64,000 bases of DNA from Clostridia bacterium (GCA_016290095.1 JAEESU010000006.1:62001-126000), one strand, 5' to 3'. Positions 1-10,922 are shown, counted from the first letter of the stretch. Numbers and translations are program-made. Notes: generated from the sequence alone by a model not told the origin.

Positions 1-3000
1 GGAGATGAAATAATACTAGATATTGCATCTCGAAAACTAAAACTAAGAAAAGGCAGAAAAAATCAAACTATGGAATATGACTTAGATGGATGGACAGGAA
101 GATATGGTATGCCAATTGATTTCCTTATGTCTGTTCATTTTGCGACAATGATGCCAGATTTAGCATATGATATGGCTAATAATTTTGATACAGAAATAGT
201 TTTAATATTACATAGTATTGATAAAGCAAAGGTATCAGCTGCTTTTTATAATGGAACTTCATATATTACATATGAAAATATGAAAGAAAAAGCATCGAAA
301 TCAGGATGGTGGATTTTTAGAAATGATGATGATGTTACAAGAGAAGAAGCACAAACAGCTATGACGGAATATAATATACATAGTCCTGATGATTGTGAAA
401 ATAATCCACAATGTAGTGAAGATTCAGAAAGAAAAGAGTGTTGTGGAAACTGTGAGGAATATGTTCAAAAAATATTAGATGAATTGAGAAAACCACATAA
501 TGATGATTTTTCATATTATGTTCCATATATTGAAAGTGTAAAAAATCATTGGTATAGAAATGTATATTTTGCAATTAATGATAAGAATACAGCTGAATAT
601 AGAGAAAATATTGGCAAAGATAAAATAGAATTTGTAAGATATGATGATGATTATGAGATTCTAATGAAAGAAAGATGGACATTATATGAAACTTATGAGA
701 ATGGAGAATTTAAACTATATGCATTAAATTCAGAAGGACGATATGCAACAAATCCATCTGAAATAGAAAATTATTCAGAAGATAAATTTGAAAAAGAAGA
801 AGAAACAGGATATTATTTGTTTAAAGGCTCTTTAGAAGAACAAGCAGAAGTTTTAAGAGGAGAAAACGAAAATGGATTCAGATATAATGTTTCTAAAATG
901 GCCAAAACATTAAATACTTCTAATACAGATAAGCTAAAAGATTTTGGATGGACTGATGAGTATTCAGGGTTATGGACAGCGTATGAAGAAGAAGGAACAA
1001 GAACTACAAATTGGGAAAAAATCTATCCAGATTCTGATGATAGTGTAAAAAGTATGATATATACAAAAGTTACTTCTCCTGTGCAAATAATTCAAACAGG
1101 AGAAGGTCAAAGATCAGAGACTAATGCACAAATAAAGAAAATGTTTTTAAGTAATAAGTATTTTAGATATGATGGGACCAAGGGAAGAGCAGAATTAATT
1201 ACAAGAATGAGGTTAGAAAACGATATAGAATATGGACCTTTATCAGAAGAAGACTTAAGGAAAACTGTAATAGGAGAAGATGGAAAAACTTATACAGCTG
1301 ATAATCTTGCAGGACAAGTAATAATTAATCAAGATTCTTTAAATGTAATTGGTATGTTGGAAAATACACATACATTAGATTCTGATTACATCTATAGAGA
1401 TTTTAAAGAATTAATTGTTGAGTTAGGATATTTTACAAAAGAAGAATTAACAGATGAAACCCCTAGATTACTTGAATGGATAGTTCCTAATATTGCTTCT
1501 AGCGGATATCCTAATAGAACTATAGATAAAAGAGAAAATGAATACGGAACGGCAATTCACTCAAAAGGTGATATTGAAGTAAATAAGAAATATACATTAA
1601 CTGAATTGTTAAATATATTAGAAGAAAGTAAAAGTATTGATCCAGAAAATCCAATATTTGATGGAGAAGAAGACAAAACTTCCATAATAAATGTAAAAAA
1701 TACTCGTACAACACCAGTTGGAGCAAATCCAACACAATTGTTTGATACTACAAAAAAACCAGTAGTAGATGTAAATATATCAAATGAAGATGTTTTAAAA
1801 AAAGCTAAAGAACTATTTGATGGAATGATAAATGCACCTGGAGGAATTAGATTTGAGTATTGTGTTGGAAATAGACCAGAGAATTGTAAAGATTGTAGCG
1901 CTGCTTGCAAAACAGCGCGACAACACTCCACAAAGAATTCATGTAGTTGTACAACATTTCATTGTAATCACATAACTAATGATGGAAGAGGATGTGGCTA
2001 TGAGAAGACATTTCAAGAAGCAATAGATTCACCAACAAGATTACGTAATGTATGTTGCGCAGTTTTTGTTGGTTGGGTTTTAAGAGATTTAGATGTAGAT
2101 ATTGATACAGCTATGGAAGCAATGGGAAATACAAGTGCATGGAGATTTGCATCCGATATAACACGATTATGCGTAGAATATTTAGGAGCAGAAATAATAA
2201 CAGAATATGATGATTTAAAACCAGGAGATATAATGTCATATATAGATAAAGGACATGTTGATATATTGGGAGAAAAGAACGGAGATAATTTTGCTATATA
2301 TGGATGTGGAATTGTACCAGATATAGGCGGAACAAATAGAAATGGTCCTTTAGATAGAAAAGCATTTGAATCTGGAACGACAATAGGCTTAAGATTTAAT
2401 GGTGCTGGAAATAACGATAAGTATGTTGGCTATGATGGTAATGAAGCTGTGGTATCACCTGTAACGGGAATCCTTTTGGAGTATGGAACATATAATCCAA
2501 ACAGTGAAACTAGAGTTGATTGGGATACTATTCAAGATGCTGCATACAGAGTAAATGTAGATTTAAAATATGGTCCTATTATTCAAAATGAAGAAAACAC
2601 AAATTTTGAAAGCCAAATTATTTCAGACAGTGTAGGATATGCTAAAATTTTAGTATTAACAAAAGATTATTATTATAATTTAGAACAGTCAACATCTAAT
2701 AGATGGAATGAAGATAGTGGCGGACAAAGTTTATTAAAATCAAATGGAACATTTAGAGAAGAATTAGTTGATGATGCTACACTTGCTGATGATAAATTAA
2801 ATAGTAATGATAAGAAAATTAAATGGCCAGATATAGATCAAACAATATATGGTTATAAAGAATTTGCAGAAAGGTATGAGAAAGCTGGAATAGCTGGTTA
2901 TGTAGTGTTTATAGATGGATTTGTTTGTGAAAAACCAGATAAATCACTTAAAGATGTAACTTCAAAATTGCCATATGAAGATGTATCTGAAGATGAAAGA

Positions 3001-3984
3001 AATAAATCAAGATTTACTATTGAAGAAAGTACTGGAATGATAAGTTTTAAATCTGTTACAGAAGATAATTTCACAGAAGAAGATATTCAACTAGAAAGTG
3101 CTTATATTAAAGATAAAGATAGTAAACTATTCTCGATTTCTGCTACAAATAAAGAAATAGCTGAAAGTACAGTTAAAGATAATGCTTCTACAACAATGTA
3201 TATTTCTAATGATAAATCAACTCTTTGTGATGAAGATTTAATCTATATTAAAGAAGGAACAATAATTGGAAGAACAATGACAGATAAAGAATTATTAGAA
3301 GCAGATTATTTGAGAAATAGTACACAAGGAACTTATGATGAGATTAGAGAATCAGAAAAAGATGAGAATAATAAAGTAATAGGAAACTATATTAGAATTA
3401 TCATGAGAGATTTAGATGGTACACCTGTTGAAAATGTTGAAAATTACATGAAAATTGATAGTGATGATAAAGGTACTCAAGCACGTGGTATTCAGATTGA
3501 AGGTACAAATTGCTATATAATATCGCCGTTTCTTTCTACAGATATTTATATACTTGGAGGATATAGTAATAAGAATAATAACTGTGGTAGAAATATAAAT
3601 ACTGGTGGTTGGATTGGAAGCATAACGAAAGATTGTAATGTAGGTTTAGATATAGCAAGAAAAGATCATACAGATGTTGAACCTGTTTATGCACCAATAA
3701 ATGGAATTGTATATGAAGTTGATAAAGGTAATGGATCAGTTTATATTTTAGATAAAGAAAATGGCGTTATGGTAAGGTTTGTCCATTTACGAGATTTAAA
3801 CGCTCAAGTGGGACAAAACATAAAGCAAGGAGACTATTTAGGAAAAATGAGTGATATATATGGTTTTAAAACACCAGGAAAAATGGTTCCTCGTGCAGAT
3901 TATGAAATACTTATTGAAAAACCTCGTGGAAGTGGAAATTACTATAATATTGATCCAACTCCATATTTAACACCATTTTTATAA
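1..3984 (+). CDS. Large multidomain protein (partial at 5' end): central NlpC/P60- or CHAP-like Cys-His domain and C-terminal M23/LytM-like domain
   Basis: Frame is open from base 1 (GDEIILDIASRKLK... before the listed Met at 70). CCAVFVGWVL ... GHVDIL resembles an NlpC/P60 Cys/His core; C-terminus VGLDIARKDHTDVEPVYAPINGIVYEV...VRFVHLRDL...GDYLGKM is LytM-like. Confidence 0.65.
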   Translation, partial: GDEIILDIASRKLKLRKGRKNQTMEYDLDGWTGRYGMPIDFLMSVHFATMMPDLAYDMANNFDTEIVLILHSIDKAKVSAAFYNGTSYITYENMKEKASKSGWWIFRNDDDVTREEAQTAMTEYNIHSPDDCENNPQCSEDSERKECCGNCEEYVQKILDELRKPHNDDFSYYVPYIESVKNHWYRNVYFAINDKNTAEYRENIGKDKIEFVRYDDDYEILMKERWTLYETYENGEFKLYALNSEGRYATNPSEIENYSEDKFEKEEETGYYLFKGSLEEQAEVLRGENENGFRYNVSKMAKTLNTSNTDKLKDFGWTDEYSGLWTAYEEEGTRTTNWEKIYPDSDDSVKSMIYTKVTSPVQIIQTGEGQRSETNAQIKKMFLSNKYFRYDGTKGRAELITRMRLENDIEYGPLSEEDLRKTVIGEDGKTYTADNLAGQVIINQDSLNVIGMLENTHTLDSDYIYRDFKELIVELGYFTKEELTDETPRLLEWIVPNIASSGYPNRTIDKRENEYGTAIHSKGDIEVNKKYTLTELLNILEESKSIDPENPIFDGEEDKTSIINVKNTRTTPVGANPTQLFDTTKKPVVDVNISNEDVLKKAKELFDGMINAPGGIRFEYCVGNRPENCKDCSAACKTARQHSTKNSCSCTTFHCNHITNDGRGCGYEKTFQEAIDSPTRLRNVCCAVFVGWVLRDLDVDIDTAMEAMGNTSAWRFASDITRLCVEYLGAEIITEYDDLKPGDIMSYIDKGHVDILGEKNGDNFAIYGCGIVPDIGGTNRNGPLDRKAFESGTTIGLRFNGAGNNDKYVGYDGNEAVVSPVTGILLEYGTYNPNSETRVDWDTIQDAAYRVNVDLKYGPIIQNEENTNFESQIISDSVGYAKILVLTKDYYYNLEQSTSNRWNEDSGGQSLLKSNGTFREELVDDATLADDKLNSNDKKIKWPDIDQTIYGYKEFAERYEKAGIAGYVVFIDGFVCEKPDKSLKDVTSKLPYEDVSEDERNKSRFTIEESTGMISFKSVTEDNFTEEDIQLESAYIKDKDSKLFSISATNKEIAESTVKDNASTTMYISNDKSTLCDEDLIYIKEGTIIGRTMTDKELLEADYLRNSTQGTYDEIRESEKDENNKVIGNYIRIIMRDLDGTPVENVENYMKIDSDDKGTQARGIQIEGTNCYIISPFLSTDIYILGGYSNKNNNCGRNINTGGWIGSITKDCNVGLDIARKDHTDVEPVYAPINGIVYEVDKGNGSVYILDKENGVMVRFVHLRDLNAQVGQNIKQGDYLGKMSDIYGFKTPGKMVPRADYEILIEKPRGSGNYYNIDPTPYLTPFL

Positions 3985-4213
3985 AAAATGTAATGCACTA
4001 AAGAAATATGAAGTTGCTGAAGAACCAGCTAAAGAAGATGAAGGCAAAAAGAAGAATAATATACTTATAAAGAACATATACATACTATGTATATGTTCTT
4101 TTTTTGAACCTTTTTATGTTATCTGATGGAACTGAGAGTTATTTAATTTATCCATATGGTAGATTTGCATTTGGTGATTAATTATAAAAAATAAAAATAA
4201 AATGAAATTTCTC

Positions 4214-4242
4214 TTGACAAATAGAATAAAATCTTTTATAAT
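4214..4242 (+). promoter_or_regulatory. Sigma70-type promoter for tRNA-Gly: TTGACA-N17-TATAAT
   Basis: TTGACA 4214-4219, TATAAT 4237-4242, 17 nt spacer, just upstream of the tRNA. Confidence 0.85.
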
Positions 4243-4264
4243 TTATACTTGTCAGGAGAAATAT

Positions 4265-4338
<74 letters not shown>

Positions 4339-4343
4339 ATAAA

Positions 4344-4377
4344 AAATAGACTTCGAAAGAAGTCTATTTTTTATTAT
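4344..4377 (+). terminator. Intrinsic terminator after tRNA-Gly
   Basis: AAAATAGACTTCGAAAGAAGTCTATTTTTT hairpin plus T-run. Confidence 0.85.
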
Positions 4378-4474
4378 TAGAGAAAAATAAATGTATAATT
4401 GACATAAGAAATGATGCGTGATAGAATACCAATACAAAATAAGGCCTGATGGCTGTATGAAAGGAGAGCTACTA

Positions 4475-4831
4475 ATGGGCAGGCGGGGAAGAAAGCAATT
4501 TATGGCAAAAAATTCTATCAATAAGCATAAATGTTTTTTTGATGGGATTACGCTTATGGCGTTGCATAATTGCACTGTTCCGTATGAACTATTACCTGAA
4601 CAAGACGAGGAGTTGAGAAAACTAAGAGCTTATTTGAGGAAGAAACCATACACAGTTTGGTGTAGTCAGCGCGGATGGGAAAACTTCCTGAAATATGTCA
4701 TTGAAAAAAACAAAGAAGAAAGATTCTTTGGCAAATTGAAGGAAAAAGAGAGAGAACATGCCGGAGATTTGTATCTCACATATACTGGAGAGCTCAAGAC
4801 AGCAAGATCCTTGAACAAGTGGGATTGGTAA
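4475..4831 (+). CDS. Orphan hypothetical protein in GC-richer islet
   Basis: ATG at 4475 preceded by AAGGAGAG; composition clearly GC-richer than flanks; followed by hairpin. Confidence 0.5.
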   Translation: MGRRGRKQFMAKNSINKHKCFFDGITLMALHNCTVPYELLPEQDEELRKLRAYLRKKPYTVWCSQRGWENFLKYVIEKNKEERFFGKLKEKEREHAGDLYLTYTGELKTARSLNKWDW

Positions 4832-4869
4832 GAAAGTATACTGTTTGTTTACACATATGAGTAGTGAAT

Positions 4870-4910
4870 TCGTTGCGGAAATCAATAATTGGTTTCCGCA
4901 ATCTTTTTAA
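4870..4910 (+). terminator. Intrinsic terminator
   Basis: TTGCGGAAATCAATAATTGGTTTCCGCAATCTTTTT. Confidence 0.8.
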
Positions 4911-4998
4911 TTACAAATTTAAGTGCTTTAAATATTGAACATAACGAGCTTTTATGATAATATCATAAAGGTAATTCTCGTATGAGGAGGGAAATAAA

Positions 4999-7620
4999 AT
5001 GAAAAAGACAAATATTTCAGAAAAACAAAAAGTTGTAGAAACTAATTTAAGAGAAAATAGCAAGTTAGATATTAAAAAACTATTTGAGAAATTTCGAACC
5101 TCGTATGAAGGAATTAGTATAGTTGAATTAGAAGAAAGATTTGAAGACTATGGTAAAAATACAATAGAAATTAAAAATGAAAATACAATTTGGCATAAAC
5201 TAAAAGAAGCGTTTATTAATCCATTTAATGTTGTATTAATGATAGTTGCTGCAATTACATTTTTTACAGATGTTGTTATAGCGACAGACAAAGATTATGC
5301 TACTTTTATATTGATAGTAAGTACTGTTTTAATATCAGCCATTATTTCACTGAAAGAACAAACAAAATCTGATAATGCGGCTAAGAAGTTAAAACAAATG
5401 ATAACAAACAAAATGGAAGTAATAAGAGATGATGTACAATCAACAGTTGATATCGAAAATATTGTGCCAGGAGATATTGTTAAACTTTCATCAGGAGATA
5501 TGATTCCAGGTGATGTTAGATTTCTAGAAGTAAAGGACTTATTTATTGATCAGGCACCTTTAACTGGAGAATCAGTTCCTGTAGAAAAATTTAGCATTAT
5601 AAAAGATCCGAAAGCAGATATTACAGATATATCTAATATAGGATTTATGGGCACAAACATAGTAAGTGGTAGCGCTACTGCAATAGTTATTGCAACAGGT
5701 AACTATACTTATTTTGGAAGTATGGCAAAATCATTATATACTGTAAATGAAAAGAATAGTTTTGAAAGAGGTATAGATGATATAAGTAAAATGCTTATTA
5801 AATTTATGGCTATTCTAATACCAGTTGTAATTATTTCAAGTGTTTTAACAGATAGAGAGTTTTTAGAGTCATTATTGTTTGCTATTACAATAGCTGTTGG
5901 ACTAACACCTGAAATGCTTCCTGTTATCACAACATCAACACTTGCAAAAGGTGCTGTTGAAATGTCTAAAAAGAAAACAATTGTTAAGAGATTAAGTGCT
6001 ATTCAAACATTTGGACAAATGGACATCTTGTGTACAGATAAAACAGGAACACTTACAGAAGATGAAGTTGTACTTGAAAGATATATGGATGTAATGGGAA
6101 ATGAGAATATTAGAATATTAAGACATGCATTTTTAAATAGTTATTTCCAAACAGGACTTAAAAATTTAATAGATTTAGCTATAGTTTCAAGAGCTGAAAA
6201 AGAAAATCTAAATATATTAAAAGAAAAATATGTAAGAGAAGATGAGATACCATTTGATTTTAGCAGAAGAAGAATGAGTGTTGTTTTAAAAGATGATACT
6301 GGAAAAAGACAACTTATTACTAAAGGTGCAGTTGATGAGGTAATGGCATGTTGTTCTTGGATTGACATTGATGGTGAAGCAGTAGAACTTACAGAAGAAT
6401 TAAGGAAAAAAGCTTATAGTGTTTATGAGCAACATAATAATGAAGGGTTAAGAGTTTTAGCTGTTGCTCAAAAAAATAATATTCATGATGTTGAAACATT
6501 TGGTGTTCAAGATGAAAGCAAAATGGTTTTAATTGGTTTTGTTGGCTTTTTAGATCCACCAAAAGCAAGTGCTAAAAAAGCTATTGCTGCATTAAAAAAT
6601 CATGGTGTAGATACAGTAATATTAACAGGTGATAGTGAAGGTGTTGCACTAAATGTATGTAAAAAAGTTGGTATAACAGTTAAAAATAGATTAACAGGAA
6701 AAGAAATAGAAGAATTATCTGATGAAGAATTGAAGAAAAGAGTACTAGATTGTCACCTTTATTCTAAGCTTTCACCACTTCAAAAGCAAAGAGTTGTTAG
6801 AATATATCAAGAATTGGGAAAAACTGTTGGATATATGGGGGATGGAATTAATGATAGTCCACCATTAAAACAAGCAGATGTTGGTATTTCTGTTGATACA
6901 GCAGTGGATATTGCAAAAGAAACAGCTGATATTATTTTGCTAGAAAAAGACTTAGATGTTTTAGAAGAAGGCGTAATAAACGGAAGAAAAACATTTACAA
7001 ATCTTTTAAAGTATATAAAAATGGCAACAAGTGGAAATTTTGGAAATATGATTTCTGTTATCATTGCAACAATATTTTTACCATTTTTACCATTACTTCC
7101 AGTGCATATCTTAATTCAAAATTTATTAAATGATTTTGCACAAATTGGAATGCCATTTGATAATGTTGATGAAGACTATATCAAAAAACCAAAAACATGG
7201 AATACAGATGGAATAAAAAAATTCATGGTTGCATTTGGATTGATTAGTACTATTTTAGACTTATTATGTTTTGGAGTATTATGGTTTGTATTTGGATTTA
7301 ATTCACCTGAAAAAGCAATTATGTTCCAAAGCGGATGGTTTATGTTTGGTATACTTTCTCAAACTTTAATTATTCATTTAATAAGAACAAGTAAAATACC
7401 TTTTGTACAAAGTAGATCATCAAAACAATTATTGATTTCAACTTTTGCAATTGTGCTTGTTACATTAATAATTTCATTTACAAATATAGCAGTAGTATTT
7501 GATTTGCACAAAATGCCAATTACTTATTTAGGATGGATATTAATATTAATGTGTATTTATGTACTTCTAATACAAGTATATAAAAAAGTATATATAAAGA
7601 AATATAAAGAATGGTTATAA
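4999..7620 (+). CDS. mgtA: Magnesium-translocating P-type ATPase (MgtA type)
   Basis: DKTGTLTEDE, TGES, GDGINDSPPLKQADVGISVDTAVDIAKETADIILLEKDL motifs; 873 aa. Confidence 0.93.
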   Translation: MKKTNISEKQKVVETNLRENSKLDIKKLFEKFRTSYEGISIVELEERFEDYGKNTIEIKNENTIWHKLKEAFINPFNVVLMIVAAITFFTDVVIATDKDYATFILIVSTVLISAIISLKEQTKSDNAAKKLKQMITNKMEVIRDDVQSTVDIENIVPGDIVKLSSGDMIPGDVRFLEVKDLFIDQAPLTGESVPVEKFSIIKDPKADITDISNIGFMGTNIVSGSATAIVIATGNYTYFGSMAKSLYTVNEKNSFERGIDDISKMLIKFMAILIPVVIISSVLTDREFLESLLFAITIAVGLTPEMLPVITTSTLAKGAVEMSKKKTIVKRLSAIQTFGQMDILCTDKTGTLTEDEVVLERYMDVMGNENIRILRHAFLNSYFQTGLKNLIDLAIVSRAEKENLNILKEKYVREDEIPFDFSRRRMSVVLKDDTGKRQLITKGAVDEVMACCSWIDIDGEAVELTEELRKKAYSVYEQHNNEGLRVLAVAQKNNIHDVETFGVQDESKMVLIGFVGFLDPPKASAKKAIAALKNHGVDTVILTGDSEGVALNVCKKVGITVKNRLTGKEIEELSDEELKKRVLDCHLYSKLSPLQKQRVVRIYQELGKTVGYMGDGINDSPPLKQADVGISVDTAVDIAKETADIILLEKDLDVLEEGVINGRKTFTNLLKYIKMATSGNFGNMISVIIATIFLPFLPLLPVHILIQNLLNDFAQIGMPFDNVDEDYIKKPKTWNTDGIKKFMVAFGLISTILDLLCFGVLWFVFGFNSPEKAIMFQSGWFMFGILSQTLIIHLIRTSKIPFVQSRSSKQLLISTFAIVLVTLIISFTNIAVVFDLHKMPITYLGWILILMCIYVLLIQVYKKVYIKKYKEWL

Positions 7621-7633
7621 TAGAGGACACAGA

Positions 7634-8467
7634 GTGAAAAGTTGTGAAGATATAGAAAAAAGTATTATGACAACGTATAGACAGGCAATTTGGACAAAAT
7701 TTAGAAAAGCTATAAAAGAATATAATCTAATTCAAGACGGAGATAAAATAGCAGTTTGTATTTCTGGTGGAAAAGATTCAATGCTTATGGCAAAATGTTT
7801 TCAAGAATTAAAGAGACATAACAAGATAAATTTTGATGTAGTTTATCTTGTTATGAATCCTGGTTATAATGAAGAAAATAAGCAAAAAATAATTTCAAAT
7901 GCGGAAAAACTAAATATTCCAATTGATATGTTTGAAACAAAGATATTTGATGTTGTCTCAGAAATTGATAATAATCCATGTTTTATATGTTCTAAAATTA
8001 GAAGAGGCCATTTATATAAAAAAGCAAAAGAATATGGATGTAATAAAATAGCTTTAGGACATCATTTTGATGATGTAATAGAAACAATACTAATGGGAAT
8101 GCTATATGGGTCTCAAATTCAAACTATGATGCCTAAATTATATAGTTCATACCACCCAGATATGCAATTAATAAGACCCATGTATTACATCAAAGAAGCT
8201 GATATTGTAAGATGGAAAAAAAGAAACGGCTTAGAATTTATAAAGTGTGCTTGTAAGGTTTCAGAAAGAAAGGAACTAACAGGAGAAGATGGTTCTAAAA
8301 GAGATGAAATAAAAGAATTAATTAATACTTTAAGAAAAAAATATAAAAATATAGATATAAATATTTTTAGAAGTGTAGAGAATGTTAATTTGAATGCTAT
8401 AATTTCTTATCGAAAAGGAGATGAAAAGCATCATTTTCTTGATGATTATGGCCACAAAGGAGAGTAA
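7634..8467 (+). CDS. TtcA-family PP-loop tRNA thiolation-type ATPase
   Basis: SGGKDSM PP-loop, CFICSKIRRG, GHHFDDVIET motifs. Confidence 0.8.
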   Translation: MKSCEDIEKSIMTTYRQAIWTKFRKAIKEYNLIQDGDKIAVCISGGKDSMLMAKCFQELKRHNKINFDVVYLVMNPGYNEENKQKIISNAEKLNIPIDMFETKIFDVVSEIDNNPCFICSKIRRGHLYKKAKEYGCNKIALGHHFDDVIETILMGMLYGSQIQTMMPKLYSSYHPDMQLIRPMYYIKEADIVRWKKRNGLEFIKCACKVSERKELTGEDGSKRDEIKELINTLRKKYKNIDINIFRSVENVNLNAIISYRKGDEKHHFLDDYGHKGE

Positions 8468-8468
8468 C

Positions 8469-9333
8469 ATGCAAGTTAGTGATATTGATGAAGATTTAGT
8501 AGAAATAATTGAATATTTAAATGAAAATGGCTTAAGACCTTTTGCATCATGTGATGGAGTACATATACATCATAGTATTGATAATCGACCTAATAATGCT
8601 TATATTGCAATGTTAAAATCAGAAAAAATTATTGATTTAATGGTAGCTTTTTTAAGAGACAGAGATAGTTTTACTGTTGGATTAAGTAATAATCCATATT
8701 TCGAAAAATATGAATTATATGGAAATGAGATAAGTGGAAATACATATGGAGTATATTTCCAAAATTCTATTGGAGAAAGAACAGGTTATGTAGAAAAGAT
8801 TATTAGGGGAATAGTTAGTCGGAGAAATAATTATTCCTCAATCAGAGAAGGAAGTTTTATTAGCATTAGATAAGGAATTGGAAGAAGCTGATAATTCAGA
8901 ATTACATTTCTCTGTTTTGCTAAATAGTGATTTTCTAATTCCTACAATAAAAAGTGGTAATAAAGTTAATGTATTAAAAATAAGCACAAAGGTCAAAGGT
9001 GATAAGCCTGAGTGTAAGGATATGCAGAGATTAGCAGAACTATTATCACAAGTTTTAAATGTTCCTGTATTTGAGTATAAGAAAGATATTTCTGTTGACG
9101 ATTTGCGCGAATTTATTATTGTTCAGGAAGGAAAAACAGAATTAACATATTGTTTTCCTGATGATGAATTTGAAAAAATTATCAAAGTAATAAAATTAGC
9201 AAGAGCCAAATGTACAAGCTTACCAGTAATAACGTATGTAGAACCAACAGAAGCAGATTTATTAGAATTAGAACGCGAGAATGAAATTTTGAGAAGCTTA
9301 GCTGAAGATGGTGATGAATATACAGATTATTAG
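8469..9333 (+). CDS. Hypothetical protein, expressed as one product through +1 frameshift at CGG codon 8820-8822 (join 8469..8819,8821..9333)
   Basis: ATG 8469 with AAAGGAG RBS; 0-frame ends 8873, +1 frame (8815 on) runs to 9333 without a credible start; junction IVS-G-EIIIPQSEKEVLLALDKELEEADN. Confidence 0.75.
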
Positions 9334-9345
9334 GACTCTATTTTA

Positions 9346-9374
9346 TTGAAAAATACAAGCTATTTTGCTATAAT
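9346..9374 (+). promoter_or_regulatory. Sigma70-type promoter of the divergent tRNA-Gly: TTGAAA-N17-TATAAT
   Basis: TTGAAA 9346-9351, TATAAT 9369-9374, 17 nt spacer, 13 nt before the tRNA. Confidence 0.85.
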
Positions 9375-9387
9375 TAATAATAACAAT

Positions 9388-9461
<74 letters not shown>

Positions 9462-9473
9462 ATAATTTTTAAA

Positions 9474-9523
9474 GGCACACCCTAAAATCAATTTTTTAAA
9501 AAATGATTTTGGGGTGTGTCTTT
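9474..9523 (+). terminator. Strong intrinsic terminator after divergent tRNA-Gly
   Basis: GGCACACCCTAAAATCA ... TGATTTTGGGGTGTGTC TTT. Confidence 0.85.
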
Positions 9524-9635
9524 AAAAATTCCATGAAATTAGGTAAAAATTTGAAATTTGCTTAAATTTGTGCTATAATAAAATTGTAGTCTTATACACT
9601 TAAGAAAAAAATGGCTAATAGAGGAGGAATTTTAT

Positions 9636-10922
9636 ATGAATAAGAACTCATTAAAACCAGTATTTATATTAGCATTAGTAGTAATATTTGTAGAAGCACT
9701 TACAATAAATGTAAATGCTGAAGAATTTGCCGCAGAGTTTTATGGCGGAGGAGGAAGACCAACAAGCTTATTGGATTCTATAATACAAGCTTTACAAGAT
9801 GCACTTGATGCAATGGCTAGTACACTTGAAGAGGCAGCAGAGGATTTAGAAGGTGGTACTAAAATTACTTGCCCAAATGGAGATCATGTTTGGACGCAAG
9901 CAATTGTTTCTGAGGCTAATTGTAAAAATCCTGCTATATACATCGATCGTTGTACTAAATGTGGAGAAGAAACGGGTGATGCATATACAATTGATAATAA
10001 AAAAGGTGACCACATTTGGGAAACAATAGAAGCATCTTGTGGTACAAAAGGATACCAGATAACTAGATGTAAAATATGCCAAAAAGAAAAAGAAAAGAAG
10101 TATATTGGAAGTTTTCAACATGAATATGAATCTGGTTACTATAATAGGGGTAGCTCAAAAGGACATAGTGATATTCAAATTTGTAAAGTATGTAAAGATA
10201 ATAAACTATCTTCTAAGATATTACCTCATACATTTATTGATGGTGTATGCGTTTGTGGAGCATATGAAGCAAAAAAGAGACCTACAATTGAAATGGATGA
10301 CGTAACATTAATAGAGAATAATGGTTCAACAATGGCTTTAAGCCGTGGAGAAAATCAAGATGAAGATTCACCACTTACAGTATATTTTGGAGGAGCAGGT
10401 GCAATAGACCATCTTGAAGGCTCTATTAATAATATTAATAAAAGAGGGATATATGATGGATTAGAAACAGATTTAATTATTCCTTCAAATACAACAGGAA
10501 AAAATGATAAAGCTAGAGAAGAAGCAGCTGCAGATGCATTTCTTGAATATTATCTAAATAGCGAATACAAGGATAAACCACTTTATATAGATGGACATTC
10601 AAATGGTGGTTATGGCGCAATGTATTTAGCTAAAAAAGCAGCAGAGCAAGGAATAGAAATAAAACAATTAGTTTTAGCAGATGCTAATTTCAATGTTAAA
10701 GAATTAGAAGAATTTGTTGAGACAAATCCAGATACACATGTTTATAACACAACAGTTAGTGGCTCTAAAACAACTTCAAGTACAACATTTAATAGCAGGG
10801 TTCTTAATGAAAGTGAAAATTATACAGGGCAATTTGTTGCAGCTGGACACGTAAATGCATTAACAGAAACCTTGCAACAAACAAGTGCAATGGATGAACG
10901 TATTGCAGAAACGAGAGAATAA
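9636..10922 (+). CDS. Secreted protein with CxxC zinc-ribbon-like repeats and C-terminal alpha/beta-hydrolase-like domain
   Basis: RBS GAGGAGG, signal peptide; repeated CxxC units (C-GTKCG.., CKICQKE, CKVCKD, CVCG); GHSNGGYGAMYLAKKA nucleophile-elbow-like motif. Confidence 0.65.
   Translation: MNKNSLKPVFILALVVIFVEALTINVNAEEFAAEFYGGGGRPTSLLDSIIQALQDALDAMASTLEEAAEDLEGGTKITCPNGDHVWTQAIVSEANCKNPAIYIDRCTKCGEETGDAYTIDNKKGDHIWETIEASCGTKGYQITRCKICQKEKEKKYIGSFQHEYESGYYNRGSSKGHSDIQICKVCKDNKLSSKILPHTFIDGVCVCGAYEAKKRPTIEMDDVTLIENNGSTMALSRGENQDEDSPLTVYFGGAGAIDHLEGSINNINKRGIYDGLETDLIIPSNTTGKNDKAREEAAADAFLEYYLNSEYKDKPLYIDGHSNGGYGAMYLAKKAAEQGIEIKQLVLADANFNVKELEEFVETNPDTHVYNTTVSGSKTTSSTTFNSRVLNESENYTGQFVAAGHVNALTETLQQTSAMDERIAETRE

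Noticed and set aside
359-574. Antisense ORF 359..574 and similar minus or shadow ORFs across the track (e.g. 1557..1931, 5709..5930, 18796..19305, 20266..21060, 54890..55492)
   Set aside because: Overlap strong CDSs on the other strand, no RBS, composition of shadow frames.
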